The translations under genes were made by a program, and so were the position numbers. Positions 15,575 to 24,650 of a stretch of DNA of 35,296 bases are shown one piece after another (the first letter of the stretch is position 1; each line of letters begins with the position of its first letter). The notes under the pieces were generated by a model. The model worked only from the letters and a program-made list of their open reading frames with translations. It did not search any database and was not told the DNA's origin. The stretch spans positions 1 to 35,296 of the forward strand of contig QFBQ01000013.1 of the NCBI GenBank assembly GCA_003265885.1, read 5' to 3'. The stretch comes from Candidatus Marinamargulisbacteria bacterium SCGC AG-343-D04 (GTDB taxonomy: Bacteria > Margulisbacteria > Marinamargulisbacteria > GCA-2716485 > GCA-002719695).

Positions 15575-17818
15575 ATGGCATTATCACAAAATGATTTAAA
15601 AGATATAGAAGCAATCTTAAAACGAAAACCTTCTGAAGTTGAAACGCATATTTTTGATACGATGTGGTCAGAGCATTGTTCTTATAAAAGTAGTAAAGCT
15701 GTTTTAAGACAATTGCCTACAAAAGCGTCTACTGTGGCCTTAGGAATTGGTGAGGATGCGGGGATTATACGTTTTCATAAACATAATGGAAAACAATATT
15801 GTATTGCGGTGTCGCATGAATCACATAATCATCCTTCGCAATTACTGCCTATTGAGGGCGCTGCAACGGGCGTAGGCGGCTGTGTAAGAGATGTATATTG
15901 TATGGGAGCAGATGTTCTCGGAGTATTGAATTCCCTTCATTTTGGAATAAAAACAGACGATAACCATTCATTGGTAGATGAAATTGAAGAAAAAGTAGTG
16001 TTGGGAGTAGCCGGGTATGGAAACCCTTTAGGTGTGCCAGTTTTAGGGGGAGAAACTTTATATCATAAAAGTTATAACGACAATTGTTTGGTAAATGTTG
16101 CGGCTTTAGGGTTGATTGAAGAGGACCGGATTATTCATTCTTATGTGCCTGAGCAAGCGAAGCATGAACCATATGACATCATATTGATAGGAAAACCGAC
16201 AGATGCTACGGGCTTTGGAGGCGCTAGTTTTTCGTCTGCTACATTAGATGAAGATAGTGCGTCTGCCAATATGGGAGCCGTGCAAGTCCATGACCCTTTT
16301 TTGAAAAGGGTGTTGGTTGAAGCTATTAAACGATCTCTAGAGTATGTTAAAGAGCAGGGTATAGCCATTGGGTTTAAGGATTTGGGAGCGGGAGGAATTT
16401 CCTGCGCAACATCTGAAATTGCAGTTGGTGGTGGATTTGGGGTTGAAATTGATTTGAATAAAGTGAATGTAGCCTTTGATAATTTAAAGCCTGAAGTGAT
16501 TGCATGTTCAGAGACTCAGGAACGATTTTGTATGGCGGTTCCTAGGTCTCATGCAAAGCAAGTGTGTGATATTTTTAATATAGAGTTTCAAATTCCTGTA
16601 TTGTATCCCAAAGGTGGGGCAGCAATTATTGGAGAAGTGAAACAGGAAAATCATTATAAAATAACGTATAATGGGGATCTCATTTGCGAGTTGCCTGTGG
16701 AGTGTATTACAACAGAGGTAAAAGCAGATCGATATGCAAAACCTAGAGAGATTATAACCCAAGAAGTAGGTAGTGTTTCGTTGATTAACGAAGGAGATTT
16801 AGAGACTCTTTGTAAGACATTTTTTGATAACAAAATGAATTGTTCTAAGCGTTATGTGTATCGATTTTTTGATAATGCGGTTAAGGGGCATACAGTGGTG
16901 TATCCTGGGGAGTCAGATAGTGTGGTTGTAAAGCCGATAAAGGAATCTGATGTTGGGTTAGCGGTTACAATGGACAGTAATTTATATGGAAAAGAGTCTC
17001 CGTATATGTGTGGGGCAGGAGCTGTGGCGGAGAGTATTAGAAACCTAATAAGTGTTGGTGCGAGTCCTTTGACTATTACAGATTGTTTAAACTATGGGAA
17101 TCCTGAAAATCCAGATGTATTTTTTGATTTTCAGGAAGGAGTAAGAGGAATTTCAGAAGCGGCTAGAGCCTTAAGTTTTTCAGAAGAGCCTATTCCTATT
17201 ATTTCGGGAAATGTAAGTTTTTATAATGAATCAAAACAAGGGAACGCAGTAATTCCATCTCCCGTTATTTGTGCATTAGGAAAAGTGGATGATATTAAGA
17301 CTGTGAAAACAGCACAGTTTTTTGAGGAAGGTTTAGATATATTTTTAATTGGAAAGAGGTATAGAGAATTTGCAGGAACTCAGATAGAGGACTATGTGGA
17401 AATAGATAATCATGCGTGTCCACAAGTAAGGTTTGAAGAAGAGAAAAGACAAAATAAACTTGTTTTAGACTTATATAATCAGTCGTTAATTGAAAGTTGC
17501 CATGATATTTCGGCAGGAGGGGTATGGGAGGCTATCGTAGAGATGGTTTTGGGGGAACGTGGAAAGGTATGTGTGGGAGTTAAACTTGATTTAAAGGCAT
17601 GCAGGGATTTAGTAACCTTGTTGTTTTCTGAAAATGGAGGTTTTGTATGTGCCACGTCCAATAAAGAAGAGACATTAAAGAAACTAGAGAAATCAGGCGT
17701 GTTTTATGCCCATCTTGGAGAGACAATAGAAGAAAAGACTATTATTATTGAACATGACAATATCATGTCTTTTTCAACTGAAGAATTAAGTACATCTTGG
17801 AATCAATTTAACCCATAA
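15575..17818 (+). CDS. purL: Phosphoribosylformylglycinamidine synthase subunit II
   Basis: PurL converts FGAR to FGAM with ATP and ammonia in purine synthesis. At 747 aa it is the small form that works with separate PurS and PurQ, which are not in this window. Visible motifs are MWSEHCSYKSSK (residues 30-41), GIGEDAGIIRF, SHESHNHPSQLLPIEGAATGVGG and a second AIRS-like half (SVGASPLTITDCLNYGNPE, DISAGG). The sequence runs in the usual order and looks intact. It starts a seven-gene plus-strand run, and recG begins 1 nt after its stop. Confidence 0.98.
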   Translation: MALSQNDLKDIEAILKRKPSEVETHIFDTMWSEHCSYKSSKAVLRQLPTKASTVALGIGEDAGIIRFHKHNGKQYCIAVSHESHNHPSQLLPIEGAATGVGGCVRDVYCMGADVLGVLNSLHFGIKTDDNHSLVDEIEEKVVLGVAGYGNPLGVPVLGGETLYHKSYNDNCLVNVAALGLIEEDRIIHSYVPEQAKHEPYDIILIGKPTDATGFGGASFSSATLDEDSASANMGAVQVHDPFLKRVLVEAIKRSLEYVKEQGIAIGFKDLGAGGISCATSEIAVGGGFGVEIDLNKVNVAFDNLKPEVIACSETQERFCMAVPRSHAKQVCDIFNIEFQIPVLYPKGGAAIIGEVKQENHYKITYNGDLICELPVECITTEVKADRYAKPREIITQEVGSVSLINEGDLETLCKTFFDNKMNCSKRYVYRFFDNAVKGHTVVYPGESDSVVVKPIKESDVGLAVTMDSNLYGKESPYMCGAGAVAESIRNLISVGASPLTITDCLNYGNPENPDVFFDFQEGVRGISEAARALSFSEEPIPIISGNVSFYNESKQGNAVIPSPVICALGKVDDIKTVKTAQFFEEGLDIFLIGKRYREFAGTQIEDYVEIDNHACPQVRFEEEKRQNKLVLDLYNQSLIESCHDISAGGVWEAIVEMVLGERGKVCVGVKLDLKACRDLVTLLFSENGGFVCATSNKEETLKKLEKSGVFYAHLGETIEEKTIIIEHDNIMSFSTEELSTSWNQFNP

Positions 17819-17819
17819 T

Positions 17820-19898
17820 ATGGGATCGTTATCTTTAGCGACAGAGGTTCAGTACTTGAAAGGGGTAGGGCCTAGGATTGCCAAGCTTTTGACTAGGTTG
17901 GATATATGGACTATTAAAGATTGTTTGTTTTATTTTCCTAGAGAATATGATGATAGACGCGCACTCCCTTCCATTAATAAGGTGTATTCAGGAGAGATTG
18001 TAACTATTTTATGTACGGTTGAGACCTTAAAAGAAAAACAGGTAAAGAAGGGTATGCATATTATAGAGGCTGTGGTGACGGATAAGACAGGACGATTAAC
18101 GGCTACATGGTTTAATCAATCATATTTATATAAACAATTATTCCCAGGTATAACATTGATATTAAAAGGAAAAGTAGAGAATTCCTTGTTTTATCAGACC
18201 TCACAATTACAGGTTCAAAATACAGAAATTATTCGATCTCAGCAGGAAATGAAAGAAAGTACAGGGCTTGTGATACCGGTATACGGATTAACGGCAGGGT
18301 TATATCAAACACAAATGAGAGCCATTATGAAAAGCACCTTAGAGTTGGGGATACCGTTAATAAAAGATAATATGAGTGAGTATATTACAACAAAATTCAA
18401 TTTAATCGAATTAAAAAATGCTATAAAAGAGATTCATTTACCACGATCTGTAAACCACTACAAAGAGGCAAAGCAACGGATAGTGTTTGATGAATTTATT
18501 TATTATCAACTACGTTTAGAGAGACAGAGATTAGAACATAAAAAGAGGGCTAGATCTAGTCCGTTGATTACAAATGGAACGTTGGCGGAACAATATAGGC
18601 AGTCTTTACCTTATACATTAACCAATGCTCAAAAAAGGGTGGTTTTGGAGATTCAGGAAGATATAGCGGGGGAGCATGCAATGAATCGTTTGTTGCAAGG
18701 GGATGTTGGGTCAGGAAAAACAGATGTAGCGATTTTAACATTATTAGCGGCAATTGATAGCAAGAAGAGCGGTGTGATCATGGCTCCAACAGAAATATTA
18801 GCGATACAGCATTATCTAAGGATAAGGACATTTTTAGAAAAATATCACATTAAGTGTTGGATTTTAAAAAGCAAGATGAAGAAAAAAGAAAAGTTAGAAG
18901 CAGTGGAAAGTCTTCGGTCTGGAGAACCTAGTATAGTGATAGGAACGCATGCATTATTGCAAGAGTATGTATCGTATTCTAAGTGTGGAGTTATAGTGAT
19001 TGATGAGCAGCATCGTTTTGGGGTGATGCAACGCATTGTGTTGCAAGACAAGGGAAGTCATCCGCATTGTTTATTTATGACGGCGACGCCTATTCCTAGG
19101 ACCTTTATGTTAACGTGTTTTGGAGATTTAGATAAATCTACGATAGATGAATTGCCTCCGGGAAGAATTCCAGCACAGACGACATTAGTTCCGGATCATT
19201 ACATAGGGCAGGTGTATCAGAGTTGTGTTCAACGATTACGGAATGGAGAGCAAATGTATATAGTGTATCCGTTGGTAGAGGAGTCAGAGAAATTAGATTT
19301 AAAGTCTGCTATGGAGGGATTTGAGACAGTAAAGTCATCATTTTCTGAATTTAAGGTAGGGTTAATTCATGGAAGAATGAAGTCTGAAGAGAAGCAAGAT
19401 GTTATGGAAAAGTTTAAAGAGAGCTCGATCCATATCTTGGTATCAACCACAGTGATAGAGGTGGGAATTGATGTGCCTAATGCAACTATTATGGTTATAC
19501 ATCATGCAGAAAGGTTTGGATTGTCTCAATTGCATCAATTAAGAGGAAGAATTGGGCGAGGGGGACAAAATTCTGCATGTTATTTAATGTCTAATTCGAA
19601 GACAGAGACAGCGAAGCAGCGATTAAAGGCAATGGTTGAGACGCATGATGGGTTTAAAATTGCGGAGTATGATTTAAAGATTAGGGGCCCTGGAGATATT
19701 TTGGGAACAAAGCAATCGGGTTTACCCGATTTTTATTTAGCGGATTTAGTGCAAGATGAAAAAATATTAATAACGGCTAAAAAGGTTGCTCAGTATATAT
19801 TAGAGAAGGATCCTTTATTGGAGAAATCAGAGCATCAGAGTTTAAAAGAGGAGATGTTGATGTATCAGGATAGTGTGATAGGTCAACATTTAAATTAA
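17820..19898 (+). CDS. recG: ATP-dependent DNA helicase RecG
   Basis: RecG reverses stalled replication forks and processes branched DNA. The 692-aa protein is of normal length. It has an N-terminal wedge/OB region beginning VQYLKGVGPRIAKLL, Walker A GDVGSGKT at residues 294-301, the Walker B DEQH at 395-398, MTATPIPRT (motif III) and the C-terminal motifs VIEVGIDVPNA and QLRGRIGRGG. The TRG-type end (KIRGPGDILGTKQSG) is characteristic of RecG. There is 1 nt between the purL stop and the ATG, and 1 nt between its stop and rsmD, with no own Shine-Dalgarno, so translation is probably coupled. Confidence 0.98.
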   Translation: MGSLSLATEVQYLKGVGPRIAKLLTRLDIWTIKDCLFYFPREYDDRRALPSINKVYSGEIVTILCTVETLKEKQVKKGMHIIEAVVTDKTGRLTATWFNQSYLYKQLFPGITLILKGKVENSLFYQTSQLQVQNTEIIRSQQEMKESTGLVIPVYGLTAGLYQTQMRAIMKSTLELGIPLIKDNMSEYITTKFNLIELKNAIKEIHLPRSVNHYKEAKQRIVFDEFIYYQLRLERQRLEHKKRARSSPLITNGTLAEQYRQSLPYTLTNAQKRVVLEIQEDIAGEHAMNRLLQGDVGSGKTDVAILTLLAAIDSKKSGVIMAPTEILAIQHYLRIRTFLEKYHIKCWILKSKMKKKEKLEAVESLRSGEPSIVIGTHALLQEYVSYSKCGVIVIDEQHRFGVMQRIVLQDKGSHPHCLFMTATPIPRTFMLTCFGDLDKSTIDELPPGRIPAQTTLVPDHYIGQVYQSCVQRLRNGEQMYIVYPLVEESEKLDLKSAMEGFETVKSSFSEFKVGLIHGRMKSEEKQDVMEKFKESSIHILVSTTVIEVGIDVPNATIMVIHHAERFGLSQLHQLRGRIGRGGQNSACYLMSNSKTETAKQRLKAMVETHDGFKIAEYDLKIRGPGDILGTKQSGLPDFYLADLVQDEKILITAKKVAQYILEKDPLLEKSEHQSLKEEMLMYQDSVIGQHLN

Positions 19899-19899
19899 G

Positions 19900-20430
19900 A
19901 TGCGAATTATAGCGGGTAAATATAAAGGTAGAACATTAGATTATAAGGGATCGAAAGATTGCCGGCCGACAAAAGATCGAATTAAGGAGGCCTTATTTAG
20001 TGTATTGAATGATAGGTGTGAAGGGGCGACGTGTTTAGATTTATTTGCAGGAAGTGGTTCATTAGGTTTAGAGGCGCTCTCAAGAGGGGCAGAGTATGTA
20101 GAGTTTGTGGATCTAGATATAGATTTGGTCAGCAAGAATATTAAACGCATTAAGGACGAGTTATCAGTAGACGTCCACAAGTGTGAAGCCAGTCGTTTTA
20201 TTGAAAAAAGTAAAAAGAAATACGACATCATTTTTTTAGACCCTCCATGGACAAAAGAAGATTTTTTTTCTAGTTCATTGAAGGCCATTTTTGAATTTGA
20301 TATACTTAAAAAGGATGGATGGATTATTTGTGAGCATCCTGTTAGGGTTGATGTAAAGAGTTGTTTCATAAAGAAGCAAAAGAAATATAAAGATACAGTA
20401 TTAACATTTATTTATAGAGGTAATGAATGA
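19900..20430 (+). CDS. rsmD: 16S rRNA (guanine(966)-N2)-methyltransferase
   Basis: RsmD methylates G966 of 16S rRNA with SAM. The 176-aa protein opens with the family signature MRIIAGKYKGRTL and RPTKDRIKEALFSVL, then the SAM motif DLFAGSGSLGLE (residues 47-58) and the catalytic DPPW (114-117). Length is typical (about 180-200 aa). It overlaps coaD by 4 nt (ATGA); rsmD-coaD is a widely conserved pair in bacteria. Confidence 0.96.
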   Translation: MRIIAGKYKGRTLDYKGSKDCRPTKDRIKEALFSVLNDRCEGATCLDLFAGSGSLGLEALSRGAEYVEFVDLDIDLVSKNIKRIKDELSVDVHKCEASRFIEKSKKKYDIIFLDPPWTKEDFFSSSLKAIFEFDILKKDGWIICEHPVRVDVKSCFIKKQKKYKDTVLTFIYRGNE

Positions 20431-20906
20431 TAAGAAAAGCATTATATCCAGGAAGTTTTGATCCTATTACCAACGGGCATATGGATATTATTCAAAGAGC
20501 CTGTACCATTTTTGATGAAGTAACGATAGTTATTTTTGATAATCCTTCAAAAGAACCGTTGTTTAGTTTTCTTGAAAGAAAAGAGCAAATTTTGAAAGTA
20601 TTAGGAGCTTATCCTAATGTTACGGTGGATTCATTTAAAGGCTTATTGGTAGACTATGCTAGGGATCATGAGTTTCATACGATTATAAGAGGGCTAAGAG
20701 CGGTATCCGATTTTGATTATGAGTTTCAGATGGCTTTGACGAATAGGAAACTGGGTAAAACTATCGATACCATTTTTTTTATGACAGATGAAAAATATTC
20801 CTATTTAAGTTCTAGTTTAATTAAGCAAGTGTGTAAATATGGAGGCGATATTTCGGCATTTGTACCGGCTTATATAGAGGAGGCTTTACGATTAAGATAT
20901 GAATAA
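20427..20906 (+). CDS. coaD: Phosphopantetheine adenylyltransferase
   Basis: CoaD transfers AMP to 4'-phosphopantetheine, the penultimate step of coenzyme A synthesis. The 159-aa protein has the nucleotidyltransferase motif in ALYPGSFDPITNGHMDII (TxGH form), IIRGLRAVSDFDYEFQMA and the C-terminal YSYLSSSLIKQV that replaces the ISSTxxR motif. The ATG overlaps the rsmD stop (ATGA) and has AGAGG 6 nt upstream. Its own end overlaps the next gene by 8 nt. Confidence 0.97.
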   Translation: MIRKALYPGSFDPITNGHMDIIQRACTIFDEVTIVIFDNPSKEPLFSFLERKEQILKVLGAYPNVTVDSFKGLLVDYARDHEFHTIIRGLRAVSDFDYEFQMALTNRKLGKTIDTIFFMTDEKYSYLSSSLIKQVCKYGGDISAFVPAYIEEALRLRYE

Positions 20907-21333
20907 AGTATTAGGGTTATTAGATACATTAGAGTCCACAGTTTTAGAATCAAAAAAGATTCCTATGACAGATAAGGTCATTGTTGTAGAAACTCAGCTT
21001 ATAGATATTATAGATAAAATTAGATTAGTGATTAAATCTGATGGGGATGCTGTCGAAAATATGATAGATATAAAAAAAGAGCAGCAATATAAGGAAGTAA
21101 GTTATAAGAGAGTAGGGAATAGTGAAGACGAGTTAAACAAGGCTAAAAAAATAAAAAAAGGTGCAGAAGAGTATGCCAATTATGTGTTAACGAATCTGCA
21201 GTTAGCGGTAACAAAAATGCAAACAAATTTAATAAAATTGGAGAAAAATATAGAGAGTAGTCGAAAAGTGATTGATGAGAAAAATAAATCTATAAATGAA
21301 CAAACGGAAAGAGTGGAGGAATATAATGAATAA
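20899..21333 (+). CDS. Conserved coiled-coil protein downstream of coaD
   Basis: The 144-aa protein begins LGLLDTLESTVLESKKIPMTDKVIV, then IDIIDKIRLVI. This resembles a small family often found next to coaD in clostridia-like bacteria and annotated as ATPase subunit-like or DivIVA-like; that recognition is from memory and moderate. The second half (about 75-144) is a long charged helix with heptad-like spacing, consistent with a coiled coil. It has no transmembrane segment or enzyme motif. It overlaps coaD by 8 nt and rph by 8 nt, so it is embedded in the operon. Its function is unknown; a scaffold or division-related role would be speculation. Confidence 0.75.
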   Translation: MNKVLGLLDTLESTVLESKKIPMTDKVIVVETQLIDIIDKIRLVIKSDGDAVENMIDIKKEQQYKEVSYKRVGNSEDELNKAKKIKKGAEEYANYVLTNLQLAVTKMQTNLIKLEKNIESSRKVIDEKNKSINEQTERVEEYNE

Positions 21334-22042
21334 ACGATTTGATGGCCGAGTGGCAAGTGAAATGAGAGAAATTTCTATAGAAAAGCAGTATACGCGATAT
21401 GCGCCGGGATCTATATTAATTAGTTATGGGCATACAAAAGTTATTTGTACGGCATCGATAGAAGACAGAGTTCCAGGTTTTTTAAAGGGATCAGATCAAG
21501 GGTGGGTAACAGCGGAGTATTCGATGTTACCTGGGGCGACACATACGAGATCACGAAGAGAGGTTTCAAAAGGGAAGCCTTCAGGAAGAACTAGTGAGAT
21601 ACAGAGATTAATAGGACGTTCATTACGTACTATTATTGATTTAAATAAATTGGGAGAAAGAACGATTTATATAGATTGTGATGTTATACAGGCAGATGGC
21701 GGGACTCGAACAGCAGCCATAACAGGGGCAATGGTTGCATTGAATGATGCTGTGGATAGTTTGTTAAAAGAAGGGCTTATTGCAGAAAATCCATTAAAAG
21801 ATAGAGTTGCGGCAGTGAGTGTCGGGATGAGAGATGGGGAGTTTATAACAGATTTATGTTATGAGGAAGATTCGGATGCAGATTTAGATATGAATATTGT
21901 AATGACAGAAAGTGGAAAATTTATAGAAGTTCAAGGAACTGCGGAAAAAGAGCCCTTTTCAAAAGAGGAGTTAGATAGATTATTAGACTTATCTAGAAAT
22001 GCAATTCAAGATATTTTTGAAAAAGTGAATGTATATAATTAA
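21326..22042 (+). CDS. rph: Ribonuclease PH
   Basis: RNase PH trims tRNA 3' ends by phosphorolysis and is a hexameric cytoplasmic enzyme. The start is the ATG at 21326, which has GGAGGA 5 nt upstream; an earlier in-frame start at 21296 would add ten residues inside the previous gene without a Shine-Dalgarno. The 238-aa product has FDGRVASEMR, AEYSMLPGATHTRSRREV, GRTSEIQRLIGRSLR, DCDVIQADGGTRTAAITGA and the C-terminal EVQGTAEKEPFS, all RNase PH signatures. Length is typical. The adenine of the last stop base is also the first base of the JAMM gene start (TAATG). Confidence 0.97.
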   Translation: MNKRFDGRVASEMREISIEKQYTRYAPGSILISYGHTKVICTASIEDRVPGFLKGSDQGWVTAEYSMLPGATHTRSRREVSKGKPSGRTSEIQRLIGRSLRTIIDLNKLGERTIYIDCDVIQADGGTRTAAITGAMVALNDAVDSLLKEGLIAENPLKDRVAAVSVGMRDGEFITDLCYEEDSDADLDMNIVMTESGKFIEVQGTAEKEPFSKEELDRLLDLSRNAIQDIFEKVNVYN

Positions 22043-22629
22043 TGGATGAAGTTAGGATATTACAAAAGCATTATAATACATTAATCAAGCAAGGTTTTGA
22101 TAATCTTCCCTATGAGTCGGGAGGTTTTTTAGGAGGAAAAGAAGGCACAATATTAGCTATTTTGCCGACCTTTAATAAAGACTGGGATGTCAATAAGGAT
22201 GTATTTGCTTTGCACGATGCGGATATGCAGAGAGCTCATTCTTTTTTTCAGAAACATAATTGCGAGTATTTTGGAGTATATCATACCCATCCGGAGGGGA
22301 TTGCCTATCCGTCTGAGCAGGATATTAATACAGGGCAAAAGTATCATTTTATCATTAGTTACAAAAATAAAGACCAGCCTGAATTTAAAGTATTTGAGAT
22401 CATTAATAGAGTTCCAAAGAACCTTCCTTTACTTGTCATTCCAAATGAAGGGTTTTCGTCGAAAGAGTTAAAGGGGAAGAAAAAGAATGGCCAAGAAGAA
22501 GTTCGTACAAGCGAAAAAGAGGGGTTAGAAAACAGAATTTGGAATATTATAGATGATAAGCCTAATATATATGAAAAAAAGCCTCCTAAAGATGAGTTAG
22601 ATAATTCTCAGTTCAGTACCTTTGCCTAA
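22042..22629 (+). CDS. JAB/MPN (JAMM) domain metalloprotease-like protein
   Basis: The 195-aa protein has a complete JAMM zinc site: Glu25 in YESGGFLGG and His81, His83, Ser91, Asp94 in HTHPEGIAYPSEQD. This fits a catalytically competent MPN+ isopeptidase or peptidase. Bacterial relatives include Mec-type enzymes acting on ThiS/MoaD/CysO-like ubiquitin-fold proteins, but no such partner gene is in the window. The C-terminal ~50 residues are Lys/Glu/Asp-rich and probably disordered. It is translationally coupled to rph (1-nt overlap), where many bacteria instead have the nucleotide pyrophosphatase rdgB. It ends 15 nt from the convergent proA, with no visible terminator. Confidence 0.85.
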   Translation: MDEVRILQKHYNTLIKQGFDNLPYESGGFLGGKEGTILAILPTFNKDWDVNKDVFALHDADMQRAHSFFQKHNCEYFGVYHTHPEGIAYPSEQDINTGQKYHFIISYKNKDQPEFKVFEIINRVPKNLPLLVIPNEGFSSKELKGKKKNGQEEVRTSEKEGLENRIWNIIDDKPNIYEKKPPKDELDNSQFSTFA

Positions 22630-22644
22630 AAAATTAAAAGACAA

Positions 22645-23904
22645 TTATCGAACTTGCCCAGACCCTTCCACAATATATTTATAACTGGTCAACTCATTAA
22701 TCCCCATGGGCCCTCGAGCGTGAAGTTTTTGAGTAGAGATTCCAATTTCGGCCCCAAATCCAAATTCACCACCATCTGTAAAACGAGTTGAAGCGTTTGT
22801 AATAATCGTAGAAGCGTCGATAGATTTGGAGAAGAGGTCGAGTGTATTTTGGTGATTACTGACGATTGCTTCTGTATGAAGTGTCCCATATTGGTTAATA
22901 TGGCTAATGGCATCCTCAGTGGAGGTGACTACTTTAATAGAAATAGTCAGTCCATGATACTCTGTTTTCCAGTCTTCTTCTGTTGCTTCTGAGGCATGTT
23001 TAATGTATGCCTGAGTTTTGACGCACCCTTTGATTTCGACATTTTTCTCAGAAAAGCGTTTAGAAATTTCAGGAAGAAAGTCAGCTGCAATGTTTTTATG
23101 AACGAGAAGTGTTTCGCAGGCATTACATACTGAAGGTCGATGTGTTTTAGAGTTGTCTGCAATGTCCAGAGCTATATCTAATGAGGCGTGTTCATCGATG
23201 TAGAGGTGACACAGTCCAACCCCTGTTTCTATGGTGGGTACAGTGGCTGATTTGATGACATTTTGAATCAAAGAAGCTCCTCCTCTAGGGATAATAAGAT
23301 CGAGGTATTGGTTAAGACTTACAAAAGTTTTGACGCCTTCACGAGAAACGTCTTCAAGTAATTGAATAAAGTCTGGGTTAATAGATGACAGAGAACACAT
23401 AGCTTTAAATACGGAGGTAATGGCAAGATTAGAGTGGTAGGCTGAAGCGCTTCCTCTCAAAACGATAGCGTTGTTTGTTTTGATAGCAATAGCGATCGCA
23501 TCAGCGGTGACATTTGGCCGAGCTTCATAGATCATACCGATACAACCCAAAGGGACGCGAACTTTTTTGATAGACAGGCCATTAGGGCGTTCCCAAGAGT
23601 CAAGTATGGCCCCAATGGGGTCAGGGAGAGAGGCAATGTCACGGATACTGTCAGCAATTCCGACAATACGTTCTTCAGTTAAGAGAAGTCTATCTAGAAG
23701 AGAGTTTGGGGTGTTGTTTGTTTTAGCGATATCCATATCTTTTGTGTTTTCAGTAATAATGGAGGGTATTTCGTCAATGATTTTAGCGGCAATATCGTGG
23801 AGTAAGGTGTTTTTTTCATTAGAAGAGAGAGCTTGAATATCGTGACGATGTTCAAAAGCACATTTAGTTTGATTTTCTATAGAGTTTATTTTGTTGTTAT
23901 CCAT
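22645..23904 (-). CDS. proA: Gamma-glutamyl phosphate reductase
   Basis: ProA reduces gamma-glutamyl phosphate to glutamate-5-semialdehyde with NADPH, the second step of proline synthesis. The 419-aa protein is full length. It has VRVPLGCIGMIYEARPNVTADA, LRGSASAYHSN, IIPRGGASLI and the active-site cysteine Cys260 in RPSVCNACET. It overlaps the end of proB by 19 nt and is the last gene of the rplU-rpmA-obg-proB-proA unit on the minus strand. Confidence 0.98.
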   Translation of the reverse strand: MDNNKINSIENQTKCAFEHRHDIQALSSNEKNTLLHDIAAKIIDEIPSIITENTKDMDIAKTNNTPNSLLDRLLLTEERIVGIADSIRDIASLPDPIGAILDSWERPNGLSIKKVRVPLGCIGMIYEARPNVTADAIAIAIKTNNAIVLRGSASAYHSNLAITSVFKAMCSLSSINPDFIQLLEDVSREGVKTFVSLNQYLDLIIPRGGASLIQNVIKSATVPTIETGVGLCHLYIDEHASLDIALDIADNSKTHRPSVCNACETLLVHKNIAADFLPEISKRFSEKNVEIKGCVKTQAYIKHASEATEEDWKTEYHGLTISIKVVTSTEDAISHINQYGTLHTEAIVSNHQNTLDLFSKSIDASTIITNASTRFTDGGEFGFGAEIGISTQKLHARGPMGINELTSYKYIVEGSGQVR

Positions 23905-24650
23905 GTACCACCTTTTTTGTCGTTAATAATTTTCTTTAAAATGGAGGAATCTTTTCCGTTTGCAACGATAGTTGGGATGTTGTGTTCGAGACAGTATTTT
24001 GCGGCCATCAATTTAGATTTGATGCCTCCTTTTCCTTTAGAGTCTAAGGCATCTGAAGCTCTATCAATCATGTCGGAAGGAATGTCATGTAAGAGGGTAA
24101 GGAGACGAGCATTGGAGTGTTGGTGAGGATTTTTGTCATAAACGCCATCTTGATCGGTTAAAATTACGAGTAAATTAGCCTCCATCAAAGTAGCTACATA
24201 GCTTGAAAGAAGGTCGTTATCTCCAAACTTAATTTCATCAATCGCAACGCTATCATTTTCATTAATAATGGGAATAACGGTATTTTTCAGAAGGGTATTG
24301 ATGGTATTTTTGGCATTTTTATATTTTTCGCCATGATCCAAAATATCTTTCGTGAGAAGAATTTGTCCGATATTAATACCATTAACCCCAAAAAACTGGC
24401 CATATTCTTTAAGTAAAAGGAGTTGTCCGATACTTGCAGCGGCTTGTTTTTGAGGGATTGTCTTAGGTGAGATATTTAGGACTTCAGATCCACAGGTAAT
24501 AGCTCCTGAAGAGACGAGAATGCATTCTATATTTTTTTTATGATACAAGTAAGAAACCCCGTCAACGATTGTTCTTAAGTTGTTTAAATCCAACTTATTA
24601 GATTCAGTTGTTAATAATTTTGATCCTATTTTGATAACAATTCGTTTCAT
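23886..24650 (-). CDS. proB: Glutamate 5-kinase without a PUA domain
   Basis: ProB phosphorylates glutamate to gamma-glutamyl phosphate. The protein has the amino-acid kinase fold: RIVIKIGSKLLT at the N-terminus, LVSSGAITCG, NENDSVAIDEIKFGDNDLLS and ILTDQDGVYDKNP. At 254 aa it ends after the kinase domain; the ~370-aa E. coli enzyme carries an additional C-terminal PUA domain. Short forms are known in other bacteria. It overlaps obg by 4 nt (ATGA) and proA by 19 nt, so the three genes are tightly coupled. Confidence 0.96.
   Translation of the reverse strand: MKRIVIKIGSKLLTTESNKLDLNNLRTIVDGVSYLYHKKNIECILVSSGAITCGSEVLNISPKTIPQKQAAASIGQLLLLKEYGQFFGVNGINIGQILLTKDILDHGEKYKNAKNTINTLLKNTVIPIINENDSVAIDEIKFGDNDLLSSYVATLMEANLLVILTDQDGVYDKNPHQHSNARLLTLLHDIPSDMIDRASDALDSKGKGGIKSKLMAAKYCLEHNIPTIVANGKDSSILKKIINDKKGGTWITTK

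Noticed and set aside
19941..20369. 142-aa open frame antisense to rsmD
   Set aside because: It lies entirely opposite a clear rsmD and has no recognisable motif or Shine-Dalgarno; it is a shadow frame.
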